Origin: Marinobacterium ramblicola
Lineage (GTDB): Bacteria > Pseudomonadota > Gammaproteobacteria > Pseudomonadales > Balneatricaceae
Length of the DNA: 64,000 nt
NCBI RefSeq assembly: GCF_019084545.1
Contig: NZ_JAHREP010000003.1
Coordinates: forward strand, 62,001-126,000
Direction of reading: 5' to 3'
Position numbers and translations under genes: made by a program. A model generated the notes under the pieces. That model had not been told where the DNA came from. It worked only from the letters and a program-made list of their open reading frames with translations, and did no database searches. Below are positions 28,197 to 37,073 of the stretch, in pieces. Every line of letters starts with the position of its first letter. The first letter of the stretch is position 1.

Positions 28197-28282
28197 AGTC
28201 TCTTGCGGCTGACCCTCTGCGACATGGATGTCGCAGTGGAGCCCCCATGGAAGGGTTCACGGCGAGTCAGACGCAAGAGACT
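28197..28282 (-). repeat. Dispersed palindromic repeat, copy B (inverted)
   Basis: 86-base unit in opposite orientation to copy A. Outer arms AGTCTCTTGCG (28197-28207) and CGCAAGAGACT (28272-28282) pair exactly; inner stem CTGCGACAT / ATGTCGCAG (28217-28225, 28228-28236). The reverse-complemented core (GACTCGCCGTGAACCC...) aligns with copies A and C, but outer arms and inner stem differ, with pairing kept. Confidence 0.78.
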
Positions 28283-28427
28283 GCATCGGCCCGTATTTCC
28301 TTCCGATCAGTGTGTTGGCGCTAAGTGAAAGCACAATCCCCCGTGCCGAGCCGCCGGTAACGTGCTATCGCCGTCGCTTCACGTTATTATGGCCTGCTGA
28401 TTCCCCCGTATTGCGGCTTGGCGACAG

Positions 28428-29018
28428 ATGCTCCTGATCATCGATAATTACGATTCGTTTACCTATAACGTGGTGCAGTATTTCTGCGAGCTGGGTGCCG
28501 AGGTCCAGGTCTATCGAAACGACGAGATCGATCTGGCGGGGATCGAGGCGAAGCAGCCGGATCAGCTGGTGATCTCCCCCGGTCCCTGCACGCCCAATGA
28601 GGCGGGTATATCACTGGCGGCAATTGAGCATTTTGCCGGGCGGCTACCGATTCTGGGCATCTGCCTTGGGCACCAGGCGATAGGTCAGGTGTTCGGGGCG
28701 AAGGTGGTTCGGGCACGCCAGGTGATGCACGGCAAGATCTCCCCGATTTTTCATCAAGGTCAGGGTGTGTTCGAGGGGTTGAACAATCCGCTTGAGGTGA
28801 CCCGCTACCACTCCCTGCTGCTGGAGCCCGGCAGTATACCGGCCGAGCTGGAAGTGACCGCCTGGACCCGGAACAGCGACGGTGAGCGGGATGAGATCAT
28901 GGGTATTCGGCACACTGAGCTGGATATCGAGGGGGTTCAGTTTCACCCCGAATCGATACTGACCCAGCAGGGGCATGAGCTGCTGGCCAATTTTCTCAAG
29001 CGCAGCGCCAGTCACTAG
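28428..29018 (+). CDS. trpG: Anthranilate synthase component II (glutamine amidotransferase)
   Basis: Supplies ammonia from glutamine to TrpE (or PabB) for anthranilate (or aminodeoxychorismate). 196 residues with the class I GATase triad: Cys79 in LGICLGHQ, and His173/Glu175 in VQFHPES. As in Pseudomonas it heads trpG-trpD-trpC; trpE is not in the window. Dual trpG/pabA use is possible. The gap to trpD is 88 bases, with no clear terminator. Confidence 0.93.
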   Translation: MLLIIDNYDSFTYNVVQYFCELGAEVQVYRNDEIDLAGIEAKQPDQLVISPGPCTPNEAGISLAAIEHFAGRLPILGICLGHQAIGQVFGAKVVRARQVMHGKISPIFHQGQGVFEGLNNPLEVTRYHSLLLEPGSIPAELEVTAWTRNSDGERDEIMGIRHTELDIEGVQFHPESILTQQGHELLANFLKRSASH

Positions 29019-29106
29019 AGCGCGCAGCGTATATAAAGAGAGAGTGCAGCGCAGCTTGGCGCGCACGGAGACACAAGCGAACAGCCTGTTAGGGTAGGGA
29101 GCCGCA

Positions 29107-30135
29107 ATGGATATTAAAGAAGCGTTGGCACGTGTGGTCGATCATATCGATCTGAGCCGTGACGAGATGGTCGAAGTGATGCGTCAGGTGATGACCGGAC
29201 AGTGCAGCGAATCGCAGATCGCCGGATTTCTGGTCGGCCTGCGCATGAAGAGCGAATCGATCGACGAGATCACCGGTGCCGCGCAGGTGATGCGTGAGCT
29301 GGCGACGCCGGTCAAGGCCAGTGCGGCACCACTGGTGGATATCGTCGGTACCGGCGGCGATGGCGCCAATCTGTTCAATGTCTCCTCGGCCAGCGCCTTC
29401 GTCGCGGCGGCCTGTGGTGTCAACGTGGCCAAACACGGCAACCGCGGTGTCTCCTCCAAAAGCGGCAGTGCCGACCTGTTGGAGCAGGCGGGGATTAATT
29501 TGGACCTGGGTGCCGAACAGGTGGCGCGCTGTATCGATGAGGTCGGGGTCGGCTTCATGTTCGCGCCGGGCTACCACGGTGCCATGAAACATGCCATCGG
29601 CGCCCGCCGGGCGCTGGGTATCCGTACGATGTTCAACATCCTCGGACCGATGACCAATCCGGCCGGCGCCAAGCGCCTGGTGATCGGGGTGTTCACCAAG
29701 AAGCTCTGCCGGCCGATGGCCGAAGTGATGCAGCAGCTCGGTGCCGAGCACATCATGGTGGTGCATGCCGATGACGGCCTGGATGAGATCAGCCTGGCGA
29801 CCCACACCCATGTGGCGGAGCTCAAGAATGGCCAGATCAGCGAATATACCTTGTCACCGGAGGATCTGGGGATCGAAAGCCAGAGCCTGATCGGTCTGGT
29901 GGTGGACAGCCCGGCGCAGTCGCTCGAACTGATCCGCGCCGCGCTGTCCGGTGCCGATGAGGCGGTGGCGCGCAAGGCGGTATCGATGATTGCGCTCAAT
30001 GCCGGCGCCGCGGTCTATCTCAGCGGCCAGGCGGTCAGCCACAAAGAGGGTGTGCAGAAGGCGCTGGAGGCGATCGGCTCCGGTGCGGCGCTGCAGAAAA
30101 TGGAACAGCTGGCCCAGTTCAGCCAGCAGCTTTGA
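29107..30135 (+). CDS. trpD: Anthranilate phosphoribosyltransferase
   Basis: Transfers phosphoribosyl from PRPP to anthranilate, the second step of tryptophan synthesis. 342 residues. PRPP motif GTGGD at 81-85, KHGNR at 109-113, and the later [16 protein letters not shown]-like segment ([19 protein letters not shown]) are all intact. TrpG is a separate gene here, unlike the enteric TrpGD fusion. The TGA stop lies 11 bases before the trpC ATG. Confidence 0.96.
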   Translation: MDIKEALARVVDHIDLSRDEMVEVMRQVMTGQCSESQIAGFLVGLRMKSESIDEITGAAQVMRELATPVKASAAPLVDIVGTGGDGANLFNVSSASAFVAAACGVNVAKHGNRGVSSKSGSADLLEQAGINLDLGAEQVARCIDEVGVGFMFAPGYHGAMKHAIGARRALGIRTMFNILGPMTNPAGAKRLVIGVFTKKLCRPMAEVMQQLGAEHIMVVHADDGLDEISLATHTHVAELKNGQISEYTLSPEDLGIESQSLIGLVVDSPAQSLELIRAALSGADEAVARKAVSMIALNAGAAVYLSGQAVSHKEGVQKALEAIGSGAALQKMEQLAQFSQQL

Positions 30136-30146
30136 GATCAGAGATC

Positions 30147-30956
30147 ATGACTGACACACCGACGGTGCTGAAAAAGATCATTGCCCGCAAACATGAAGAG
30201 ATCGAGGCGCGTGCGGCCAGGGTCTCGATCTCCGATCTGAGCGATCGGATCCGTGCGAAGATCGGTACCGAAGCCGACCCGCGCGGTTTCGTCGCCAGGC
30301 TGCAGCGCTCCCTGGCCGAGGGGCGCTCGGCGGTGATCGCCGAGATCAAGAAAGCCAGCCCCTCCAAGGGGGTGATCCGCGATCCCTTCCATCCGGCCGA
30401 GATCGCCCGTTCCTATGAGCAGGGAGGCGCCAGCTGCCTGTCGGTGCTGACCGATGTGGACTTCTTTCAGGGCAGCGACGCCTACCTGATGGAGGCGCGG
30501 GCGGCCTGCTCGCTGCCGGTGATCCGCAAGGATTTTATCGTCGAGCCCTACCAGGTGTACGAGGCGCGTGCCATCGGTGCCGACTGCATCCTGCTGATCG
30601 TCGCCGCCCTGACCGATGCCAAGATGGCGGAACTGAACAGGCTGGCGCACTCGCTGGGGATGGATGTGCTGATCGAGGTGCACGACGCGGAGGAGCTGAA
30701 ACGCTCGCTGCCGCTGGGCAATACTCTGGTCGGTATCAATAACCGTAACCTGCACACCTTCGACGTGTCGCTTGAGCACACCTACGCGCTGCTGGAGATG
30801 ATTCCGGAGGATCGCATAGTGGTCACCGAGAGTGGTATCCACAGCGCTGAGGACGTGGCGGCCATGCGTGCGCACGGCGTCAATGCGTTCCTGGTTGGCG
30901 AGGCGTTCATGCGCGCACCGGAGCCGGGTCAGAAATTGGCAGAACTGTTCAAGTAA
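30147..30956 (+). CDS. trpC: Indole-3-glycerol phosphate synthase
   Basis: Ring closure of carboxyphenylaminodeoxyribulose phosphate to indole-3-glycerol phosphate. 269 residues, stand-alone (no TrpF fusion). TIM-barrel markers: [31 protein letters not shown], and the C-terminal [13 protein letters not shown]. Start at ATG 30147; an in-frame TTG at 30132 overlaps the trpD stop and has no better site. Confidence 0.96.
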   Translation: MTDTPTVLKKIIARKHEEIEARAARVSISDLSDRIRAKIGTEADPRGFVARLQRSLAEGRSAVIAEIKKASPSKGVIRDPFHPAEIARSYEQGGASCLSVLTDVDFFQGSDAYLMEARAACSLPVIRKDFIVEPYQVYEARAIGADCILLIVAALTDAKMAELNRLAHSLGMDVLIEVHDAEELKRSLPLGNTLVGINNRNLHTFDVSLEHTYALLEMIPEDRIVVTESGIHSAEDVAAMRAHGVNAFLVGEAFMRAPEPGQKLAELFK

Positions 30957-30970
30957 AGGAAATAAACGAG

Positions 30971-31384
30971 ATGACGATGAACGTCAATGTGCAGTGGGAC
31001 GGCGACGAACGCTTCAAGGCGGTCACCGATTCCGGTTTCGAAGTGATGATCGACCGCGATCTGAAACAGGGGCCGCGACCAATGGAACTGCTGCTGGCCG
31101 GCCTCGGCGGCTGTACCAGCGTCGATGTGATGATGATTCTGCGCAAGGCGCGCCAGGATGTGACCGACTGCGTGGCGCAGATCGAGGCGGAGCGCGCCGA
31201 CGCCGTGCCGTCTGTGTTCACCAAGATCCATGTCAAATTCGTCGTTACCGGGCGCAACCTCAAACCGGCTGCGGTCGAGCGTGCGGTCAAGCTGTCTGCC
31301 GAGCAGTACTGCTCCGCGTCGCTGATGCTGGAGAAGGGGGGCGTCGAGATCAGCCACAGCTTCGAGATCGTCGAGGTCGAGTAA
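30971..31384 (+). CDS. OsmC/Ohr-family protein
   Basis: 137 residues of the OsmC fold (YhfA-like). Core helix RPMELLLAGLGGCTSVDVMM carries the first conserved Cys, and SAEQYCSASLMLEKG the second, the pair used for peroxide reduction in characterised OsmC/Ohr proteins. The substrate is unproven. It follows trpC by 14 bases with AAGGA before its ATG, matching the trpC-osmC neighbourhood of Pseudomonas, so it is probably in the trp transcript. Confidence 0.87.
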   Translation: MTMNVNVQWDGDERFKAVTDSGFEVMIDRDLKQGPRPMELLLAGLGGCTSVDVMMILRKARQDVTDCVAQIEAERADAVPSVFTKIHVKFVVTGRNLKPAAVERAVKLSAEQYCSASLMLEKGGVEISHSFEIVEVE

Positions 31385-31423
31385 CAATCGTCGCAGGTCG
31401 GCCAAGTCGGTGCGGCTGGAGTC

Positions 31424-32218
31424 TCAGGCTTTCAAGGCGCGCCGTGTCGCGCCCGGCGTTTCGTTGAACTGGCGTTTATAGGCTCTGTTGAAGCTAGACG
31501 CATCGGCGAAGCCGACTCTGTCTGCTATCGATACCAGAGACTGGCGGCTGTTCAACAGCAGGGTGCGGGCATGCTGCAGGCGGCGATTGACGACATACTG
31601 TTGCGGCGTGGTACCGAACTGGCGCTGGAACAGACAGTAGAAGTGGCTCTCGCTCAGATTCAGCGCCTGCGCCAACTCGCCGTTGCCGAGCGGCTCGTCC
31701 AGCCGGGCGTCGATGAGGTCGTGCAGCATGACCGGATCGATGCGCCGGCTAAGCAGCGGCTCGGTGCGCTCCGACGAATAGAGTCGACAGAATTGGGTCA
31801 TGAACAGGGACACCAACTGGCAGCGCAACAGCGCATTGTCAGTGCCCTTGCCCGGTTCCAGTTGGCTCGCGGCGAACTCCAGCAGCGGCGCCATTTCGAC
31901 CCCCAGGGTCAAAAATTCCGGCTGACGAAACAGCGTCTCCTCAAACCGCATCCGGCAGGCCTGCTCCAGCGACTGGATATAGGGATCCGTCAGGGATATA
32001 TCGATCACCAGCAGTTCACTGTCGTCGCTCAACCCCTCGAACAGATGGCGGCTGTCGGCAGGCGCCAAGGCGGCCCTGCCGGGCACCAGGCGGCCCGCCG
32101 TCTCGGTAAATTCACAATCCATCCGGCCGCGTCGGCCGATCAGTATCTGGGCGAAATCGTGCAGATGCTCCCCGCTCTGGCGGGCGATCAGGTTGCGGCG
32201 TGCCTGCGAAGCGATCAT
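31424..32218 (-). CDS. AraC-family regulator of the D-amino-acid module
   Basis: 264 residues. Residues 1-150 form a cupin-like sensor with little sequence identity to named families; residues 165-264 are the AraC double HTH (LAQALNLSESHFYCLFQRQF, then LVSIADRVGFADASSFNRAY and FNETPGATRR). It is divergent from the cyclodeaminase-like/dehydrogenase pair, which it probably controls (inference from orientation). Confidence 0.86.
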   Translation of the reverse strand: MIASQARRNLIARQSGEHLHDFAQILIGRRGRMDCEFTETAGRLVPGRAALAPADSRHLFEGLSDDSELLVIDISLTDPYIQSLEQACRMRFEETLFRQPEFLTLGVEMAPLLEFAASQLEPGKGTDNALLRCQLVSLFMTQFCRLYSSERTEPLLSRRIDPVMLHDLIDARLDEPLGNGELAQALNLSESHFYCLFQRQFGTTPQQYVVNRRLQHARTLLLNSRQSLVSIADRVGFADASSFNRAYKRQFNETPGATRRALKA

Positions 32219-32345
32219 GCCGAAACTCCTCGGTAGAGGCGAACCTCCGGTGCGGAGTCCGGGTATAGAGATTCAGAGGCTGAGTCCACGCAAGCGCCCG
32301 AGTATTGGTTAGGATGTGATCAGACTAACAATGCCGGAGTCCGTT

Positions 32346-33317
32346 ATGCAACTGAATGCCGAACAACTGAATGCCGAACAGGTACAGCAGGCGCTGCCCT
32401 GGGACGCGATGGTCGATGCGCTGCAAGAGATTTTCGCCCGCGACGACGTGCATGCGCCGGTGCGCCATCATCACTTCATCGATGTGCCGGGGGAGCCGCA
32501 GGCGACCCTGTTGCTGATGCCGGCCTGGATCGAGGGGGAGTACCTGGGCGTCAAGCAGGTCAACGTCTTTCCCGGCAACAACGCCCGCAACATGCCGGGG
32601 CTGACCAGCCACTACATGCTCAGTTCCGGCACAACGGGCAACACCCTGCTGATGCTGGACGGCAACGAGTTGACCGCTCGTCGAACCGCCGGTGCCTCGG
32701 CACTCGCTTCCCGCTTTCTGTCACGCGAAGAGTCGACCAGCCTGCTGATGGTCGGCAGCGGACGCATGGCGCGGCGGTTGATCCCGGCCCATATGAGTGT
32801 AAGACCCATCGACACCGTCCAGGTCTGGGATCGCAACGAATCGTCCGCGCAGCGACTGGTGGATGAGCTGCAGGCCGAGGGCGTGAACGCCCGGGGCTGT
32901 CCGGTCGATCGACTGCAGGCCTGTGCCGAACAGGTCGATATCATCAGTTGTGCCACCATGGCGACCGAGCCGCTGATCCTGGGCGATTGGCTGAAGCCGG
33001 GGGCGCATCTGGATCTGGTGGGCAGCTTCACACCCAGGATGCGGGAGACCGACAACCGTGCCATGCAGCGCTGCGAACTGTTCGTCGACACGCGCGCCGG
33101 CGCGCTGGCGGAAACCGGCGACCTGATTATCCCGATTCGCGAGGGTGTCATCGGCAAGGAGAAGATCGTCGCCGAGTTCGCCGATCTGTGTCGCGGTAGC
33201 CATGCCGGTCGTTCCGCGCTCTCCGATCCGAAAGGGGCGATCACGCTGTTCAAGTCGGTCGGCGACTCGCGAGAGGATCTGGCCGCGGCTATTCTGGCCT
33301 ATCGGCGTCAATCATGA
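32346..33317 (+). CDS. Ornithine cyclodeaminase / mu-crystallin family enzyme
   Basis: 323 residues. Rossmann motif GSGRMARRL (after LLMVGS) binds NAD(P); the upstream VNVFPGNNARNMPGLTSHYM block and GNELTARRTAGASALASRFL are family signatures. Members are ornithine cyclodeaminase, alanine dehydrogenase or delta1-pyrroline/piperideine-2-carboxylate reductase. Next to a D-amino-acid dehydrogenase, the cyclic-imine reductase role is the more attractive one (inference). ATG 32346 has CCGGAG six bases upstream; ATG 32331 and GTG 32316 are in frame. The N-terminus contains a near-tandem QLNAEQLNAEQ. Confidence 0.87.
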   Translation: MQLNAEQLNAEQVQQALPWDAMVDALQEIFARDDVHAPVRHHHFIDVPGEPQATLLLMPAWIEGEYLGVKQVNVFPGNNARNMPGLTSHYMLSSGTTGNTLLMLDGNELTARRTAGASALASRFLSREESTSLLMVGSGRMARRLIPAHMSVRPIDTVQVWDRNESSAQRLVDELQAEGVNARGCPVDRLQACAEQVDIISCATMATEPLILGDWLKPGAHLDLVGSFTPRMRETDNRAMQRCELFVDTRAGALAETGDLIIPIREGVIGKEKIVAEFADLCRGSHAGRSALSDPKGAITLFKSVGDSREDLAAAILAYRRQS

Positions 33318-34561
33318 GCAGGTCGGCCTCTCTTGCCGTTATCGGTGCGGGTGTCGTGGGCCTTTGTACCGCGCTGCAGGCGCAGCGGCAGGGCTACGAG
33401 GTGACGCTGATCGATCGGGATGAGCCCGGGCTGGGCGCCTCGTTTGGCAACGCGAGCTATCTGGCGACCGAACTGATCGATCCGCTGTCGACCTGCAAGA
33501 CGTTGCGTGCGGCGCCTCGCATGTTGCTCGACCCCAACGGGCCTTTGGCGCTGCCGCTGGGATACCTGCACCGCATTCTGCCCTGGTTGATGCGCTTTAT
33601 TGCGGCAGCGAGGCCCAAGTGCGTTGCTCAGGCGCGCGAGGCGCTGCTGCAGTTGAACAGGGCCGCGCTTCCCGCCTGGCAGCGCTGCCTGGACGATATC
33701 GGCGCCGCCGAGCAGATGGTTGCATCCGGTTACCTGTTGGTATGGGAGTCCGCGGGCCGTCTCGAGGATGCCAAGACCCATGCCGCCTACCTGCAACAGT
33801 GGGGAATACGTACCGAGTTGGTCAGCGGTGCACGTCTGGCCGAACTGGAACCGGAACTGGCGCCTCGGCTCAGTCATGCACTTTATTTTCCCGATGCCTG
33901 TCAGATGCGAGAGCCCTACCGGCTTTGTCTGCAGCTGTTCGCTGTTTTTAAACAGCGTGGTGGATGCTTTGTAAAGCAGGGCGTTCGATCGATTCGGCCC
34001 GATGAGCGCAGTATCGGCGTGGTGATGGTGGAGGGGGTGCGGGATTTTGATAGCGCGATTATCTGCACCGGCGCCTGGAGTCGACAGCTGCTCAAGGATG
34101 TCGGCCTGGATGTGCCGATCGAGGCGGAGCGTGGTTATCACCTGACAGTCGAGGGCAAGGCCTCTCTGATCAAGCGGCCGATTGGCTCGGCGGAGCGGCG
34201 ATTCGTGATGAGCCCGCTGAAATCCGGGCTGAGAGCGGTCGGCATGACCGAGCTTGGCGGTCTGAAGCTCAAGCCGTTCAAGCGCAGGTTCGCGGCCCTG
34301 CGTCATCATGCCTATGCCCTGTTGCCGTCGCTGAGGCGTGACACGGCACGGGTGGATGAATGGATGGGGCACAGACCGACGCTGCCCGATTCGTTGCCGG
34401 TGATCGATCATCATCCTCGATACTCCCGCTTGCTGTTTGCCTTTGGTCATCAGCACCTGGGGCTGACTCAGGCCGCGATCAGCGCCGAGCTGGTGATCGA
34501 CCTGTTGAGCGGGGCTCCTCCGTCGATCGATCCGGCACCGTTCAGGGTCGACCGGTTTTAA
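33314..34561 (+). CDS. FAD-dependent D-amino-acid dehydrogenase, DadA-like
   Basis: 415 residues of the DAO superfamily. The FAD dinucleotide motif is IGAGVVGLCTALQAQRQGYE near residue 9, ending with the acidic residue in TLIDRDEPG; the C-terminal HQHLGLTQAAISAEL is DadA-like. It would oxidise a D-amino acid to the imino/keto acid, passing electrons to the respiratory chain. It overlaps the cyclodeaminase-like gene by four bases (ATGA), which shows coupled expression. Substrate unknown. Confidence 0.88.
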   Translation: MSRSASLAVIGAGVVGLCTALQAQRQGYEVTLIDRDEPGLGASFGNASYLATELIDPLSTCKTLRAAPRMLLDPNGPLALPLGYLHRILPWLMRFIAAARPKCVAQAREALLQLNRAALPAWQRCLDDIGAAEQMVASGYLLVWESAGRLEDAKTHAAYLQQWGIRTELVSGARLAELEPELAPRLSHALYFPDACQMREPYRLCLQLFAVFKQRGGCFVKQGVRSIRPDERSIGVVMVEGVRDFDSAIICTGAWSRQLLKDVGLDVPIEAERGYHLTVEGKASLIKRPIGSAERRFVMSPLKSGLRAVGMTELGGLKLKPFKRRFAALRHHAYALLPSLRRDTARVDEWMGHRPTLPDSLPVIDHHPRYSRLLFAFGHQHLGLTQAAISAELVIDLLSGAPPSIDPAPFRVDRF

Positions 34562-34580
34562 GCGGTCGGCTCCCGTTCAT

Positions 34581-35477
34581 TCACTTGGATGTCGTGTCCG
34601 GGCCGAACCGCTCCAGCGTAAACTCGATGAAGCTGCGCAGCTTCGGCATGCGGTAACGGTCGGGCAGGTAGACCAGATGCATAGGTCGACTCGGCAGTTC
34701 ATGGTCGGGAAACAGCTGCACCAGCCGGCCGGCGGCCAGATCCTGTGCCATCAACACCTCAGGCTGCATCACCACACCCAGTCCGTTCAGCGCCGCCGTG
34801 CGTAACGCCTGGCCATTGTTCAGCTGCAGCCGGCTGCCGACCGGAACGCTGATCGGGCCGTCGGGACCGTTCATGCGCCAACGGGTATGTGTCGAGGCGT
34901 TTAGTGCCAGACAGCTATGCGTGGCGAGTTCACGCGGGTGGCGCGGCATGCCGCGCCGCGCCAGGTAGTCCGGGCTGGCGCAGATCAGCATGCGATAGGG
35001 CTGCAGCGGACGGGCGATCAGGCCCGAATCGGGCAGTGGGCCGATACGGATGGCGGCCTCGAACGCCTCCTCGATCAGGTCTACCTGACGGTCGCTCAGC
35101 ACCAGATCGAGCGTCACCTCCGGGTAGCGCTCCAGATAGTGATCCAGCAGCGGTACCAGCGCTTCGGAGCCGAACGAGACCGGAGCGCTGACGCGTAACC
35201 GACCGCGCGGCACCGCCTGGCCCTCTCTGGCCTGGGCATCGGCGTCGGCGACCTGCTGCAGGATCTCCACACAGCGCTGATAGTACTGCTGCCCGCTGTC
35301 GGTCAGTTGTTGCCGACGGGTGGTGCGGTTGAGCAGGGTCGTACCGAGGCGCTGCTCCAGTGTTTGCAGGTGGTTGCCGACCATGGTCGGCGAGATATTG
35401 CACACCGAGGCGGCGGCGCTGAGGCTGCCCCGCTCCACGATCTGCACGAATACCCTCATGCCGGTAAACAGGTCCAT
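34581..35477 (-). CDS. LysR-family regulator
   Basis: 298 residues. HTH at about 18-40 (GSLSAAASVCNISPTMVGNH), dimer helix, then a PBP2-type effector domain (PRGRLRVSAPVSFGSEALVP). This N-terminal type (MDLFTGMRVFVQIVERGS) belongs to the large CrgA/AaeR-like subgroup. It is divergent from an SDR gene, and the shared 102-base spacer holds a LysR-type inverted repeat. Confidence 0.9.
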   Translation of the reverse strand: MDLFTGMRVFVQIVERGSLSAAASVCNISPTMVGNHLQTLEQRLGTTLLNRTTRRQQLTDSGQQYYQRCVEILQQVADADAQAREGQAVPRGRLRVSAPVSFGSEALVPLLDHYLERYPEVTLDLVLSDRQVDLIEEAFEAAIRIGPLPDSGLIARPLQPYRMLICASPDYLARRGMPRHPRELATHSCLALNASTHTRWRMNGPDGPISVPVGSRLQLNNGQALRTAALNGLGVVMQPEVLMAQDLAAGRLVQLFPDHELPSRPMHLVYLPDRYRMPKLRSFIEFTLERFGPDTTSK

Positions 35478-35515
35478 TACAAACCCCTGCTTTGAAGTTA
35501 TCGAACTATTTCGAT

Positions 35516-35546
35516 GATTATCCAGTATGGGTAATCAATCTATAGT
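35516..35546 (+). promoter_or_regulatory. LysR-type operator and promoter of the SDR gene
   Basis: GATTATCC (35516-35523) and GGGTAATC (35529-35536) form a near-perfect inverted repeat (7 of 8) with a 5-base spacer, fitting a LysR box. TATAGT at 35541-35546 could be the -10; a 17-base spacer puts the -35 (TTATCC) inside the left half-site. The position suggests control by the adjacent LysR protein. Confidence 0.5.
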
Positions 35547-35579
35547 CCTCCCGAATATTCATCAACCGAGGAGTTATCG

Positions 35580-36365
35580 ATGCAGTCTCAAACATTCAGC
35601 GGCAAAAGGGTATTGATTACCGGCGGCGGCACGGGCATGGGCAGAGCCGCGGCACTACGGCTGGGCCTGTCGGGGGCTCAAGTGGTGATCGCCGGGCGAC
35701 GCCGCAGGGTATTGGACGAGGTGGTCGCGCAGATCAGGGCGCAGGGCGGCAGCGCACTGGCTATCGCCACCGATGTGGCCGATTCCGAACAGGTGCGGGC
35801 GCTGTTCGCGCAGATCCGGACAGAACTGGGCGGCCTGGATCTGGCCTGGAACAACGCCGGGGTGCTGGGTGAATTTCTGCCGATCCAGCAGATGTCGCTG
35901 GAGGGATTCGATGAGTTGATCGCGACCAACCTGCGCGGTGTATATGCCTGCCTGCAGGCGGAGATCTCGATGATGTTGGAGCAGGGCGTTCCGGGCGCCA
36001 TCGTCAATACCTCCTCCTGGACTGCGCACGGTGCCATGCCCGGCATATCCGCCTATGCCGCGACCAAGGGGGCGCTGGACGCGCTGATGCGCACCTTGGC
36101 GATAGAGGTTGGCGAGCACGGAATCCGGGTCAATAACGTCAGCCCCGGCATCATCGCCACGCCGATGGGGCGTGAGGCGTTGGGCAGCGACGAGGCGATG
36201 CGCCCTTTCGCCTCCCACGCCGCTCTGCGTCGGGTGGGTGAGTCAGAGGATGTGGCCGACGCGGTGCTCTGGCTGCTGAGCGGCGAGGCCCGTTTCGTCA
36301 CCGGACAGAGCCTGCTGGTGGATGGCGGTTTCACCCTGGGCGGGCTCCGTCCCTGGATGAGGTGA
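35580..36365 (+). CDS. Short-chain dehydrogenase/reductase
   Basis: Classical SDR of 261 residues. NAD(P) motif TGGGTGMG at 14-21, NNAGVLGEF at 91-99, and catalytic Ser145/146, Tyr159 and Lys163 (YAATK). The arginines after strand 2 (AGRRRR) favour NADPH. Substrate unknown; the 3-oxoacyl-ACP reductase-like and glucose-dehydrogenase-like branches look alike. It is probably regulated by the divergent LysR gene. AGGAG precedes the ATG. Confidence 0.9.
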   Translation: MQSQTFSGKRVLITGGGTGMGRAAALRLGLSGAQVVIAGRRRRVLDEVVAQIRAQGGSALAIATDVADSEQVRALFAQIRTELGGLDLAWNNAGVLGEFLPIQQMSLEGFDELIATNLRGVYACLQAEISMMLEQGVPGAIVNTSSWTAHGAMPGISAYAATKGALDALMRTLAIEVGEHGIRVNNVSPGIIATPMGREALGSDEAMRPFASHAALRRVGESEDVADAVLWLLSGEARFVTGQSLLVDGGFTLGGLRPWMR

Positions 36366-36477
36366 GCCTTCCGATGACAGGCACGGGCGCCGGACTGCCC
36401 GGTGTCGGAGCGGATCGAGTATTCACGATATCTGTAGGGTAGCGTTCAGGCCGCAATGGTTGCGCTTGACTTTATTC

Positions 36478-36506
36478 TTGTGTCTGCAGGTAGATGCGGG
36501 TATGAT
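36478..36506 (+). promoter_or_regulatory. Candidate promoter of the rpsF operon
   Basis: TTGTGT (36478-36483), 17-base spacer, TATGAT (36501-36506). This leaves a leader of about 130 bases before the rpsF ATG, normal for the S6 operon. The nearby TTGACT at 36466 has no -10 at the right distance. Confidence 0.5.
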
Positions 36507-36537
36507 TTCGCGTCCGATAAATTCGGCCTACACTTGT

Positions 36538-36553
36538 AGTTAGTTAACTAACT
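36538..36553. promoter_or_regulatory. 16-base perfect palindrome in the rpsF leader
   Basis: AGTTAGTTAACTAACT is self-complementary with no loop, about 90 bases upstream of rpsF and downstream of the candidate promoter. It could be a DNA operator for a dimeric protein; it cannot form a tight RNA hairpin except with an enlarged loop. Gammaproteobacterial S6 leaders usually carry an S6:S18-binding RNA; I did not recognise that motif with confidence. Confidence 0.4.
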
Positions 36554-36642
36554 GGTTGTTTAACTCCTTGCTTTCGGTCGGCTGGCTGCGCCCGTTGGGA
36601 CGCTGTCTGATGCGAAGGCTATTTACCCGTAAGGAGCAATTA

Positions 36643-37056
36643 ATGCGTCATTACGAAATCGTCTTTCTGGTTCACCCGAACCAGAGCGAGCAGGTTCCGG
36701 CTATGATCGAGCGTTACAAAGCCCTCATCGAAGGCGATAACGGCTCTATCCACCGTCTGGAAGATTGGGGCCGTCGTCAGCTGGCTTACCCGATCAACAA
36801 TGTTCACAAGGCACACTACGTGCTGATGAACGTTGAATGCTCTCAGAATGTCCTGGATGAACTCGCTAACCTGTTCCGTTACAACGATGCCGTGCTGCGT
36901 AACATGGTTATCCGTTGTAAAGAAGCGATCACCGAAGCCTCTCCGATCAAAGCTGCTGAAGCGCGTGAAGAGCGTAAGCCGCGTCGTGAAGACCGTGGTG
37001 AGCAGAAGTCTGAACAGACTGCTGCTGAAGAAACCGAAACCGCTTCAGAAGAGTAA
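36643..37056 (+). CDS. rpsF: 30S ribosomal protein S6
   Basis: Binds 16S rRNA with S18 in the 30S platform. 137 residues. N-terminus [20 protein letters not shown] and [14 protein letters not shown] are typical; the acidic tail ([14 protein letters not shown]) is the usual RimK-glutamylation type. Start ATG 36643 with AAGGAG at 36631-36636; the frame runs 87 bases further upstream but without support. Codon use is strongly biased, as expected for a ribosomal protein. Confidence 0.97.
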   Translation: MRHYEIVFLVHPNQSEQVPAMIERYKALIEGDNGSIHRLEDWGRRQLAYPINNVHKAHYVLMNVECSQNVLDELANLFRYNDAVLRNMVIRCKEAITEASPIKAAEAREERKPRREDRGEQKSEQTAAEETETASEE

Positions 37057-37073
37057 GATTAAGGAGAGTTCAG

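Larger units (their letters stand above)
27975..28427. other. 453-base gene-free block of nested palindromes
   Basis: Between the molybdopterin oxidoreductase and trpG no coding region can be supported. From 28040 to 28282 almost every base falls in one of three abutting inverted repeats (28040-28127, 28128-28195, 28197-28282). The remaining 145 bases before trpG are unremarkable and presumably hold its promoter; TTATTAT at about 28383 is the nearest -10-like run. A smaller GC-rich stem (GCCGG / CCGGC) sits at about 28023-28039. Confidence 0.6.

Noticed and set aside
28021-28437. Short open frames through the palindromic block before trpG
   Set aside because: They exist only because the repeats are GC-rich; no ribosome sites or conserved sequence.
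36556-36642. Upstream extension of rpsF to an in-frame codon 29 codons earlier
   Set aside because: AAGGAG directly before ATG 36643 and the conserved S6 N-terminus fix the start; the extension lies in the leader.
37057-37073. priB expected between rpsF and rpsR
   Set aside because: Only 17 bases separate the two genes; there is no space for priB.
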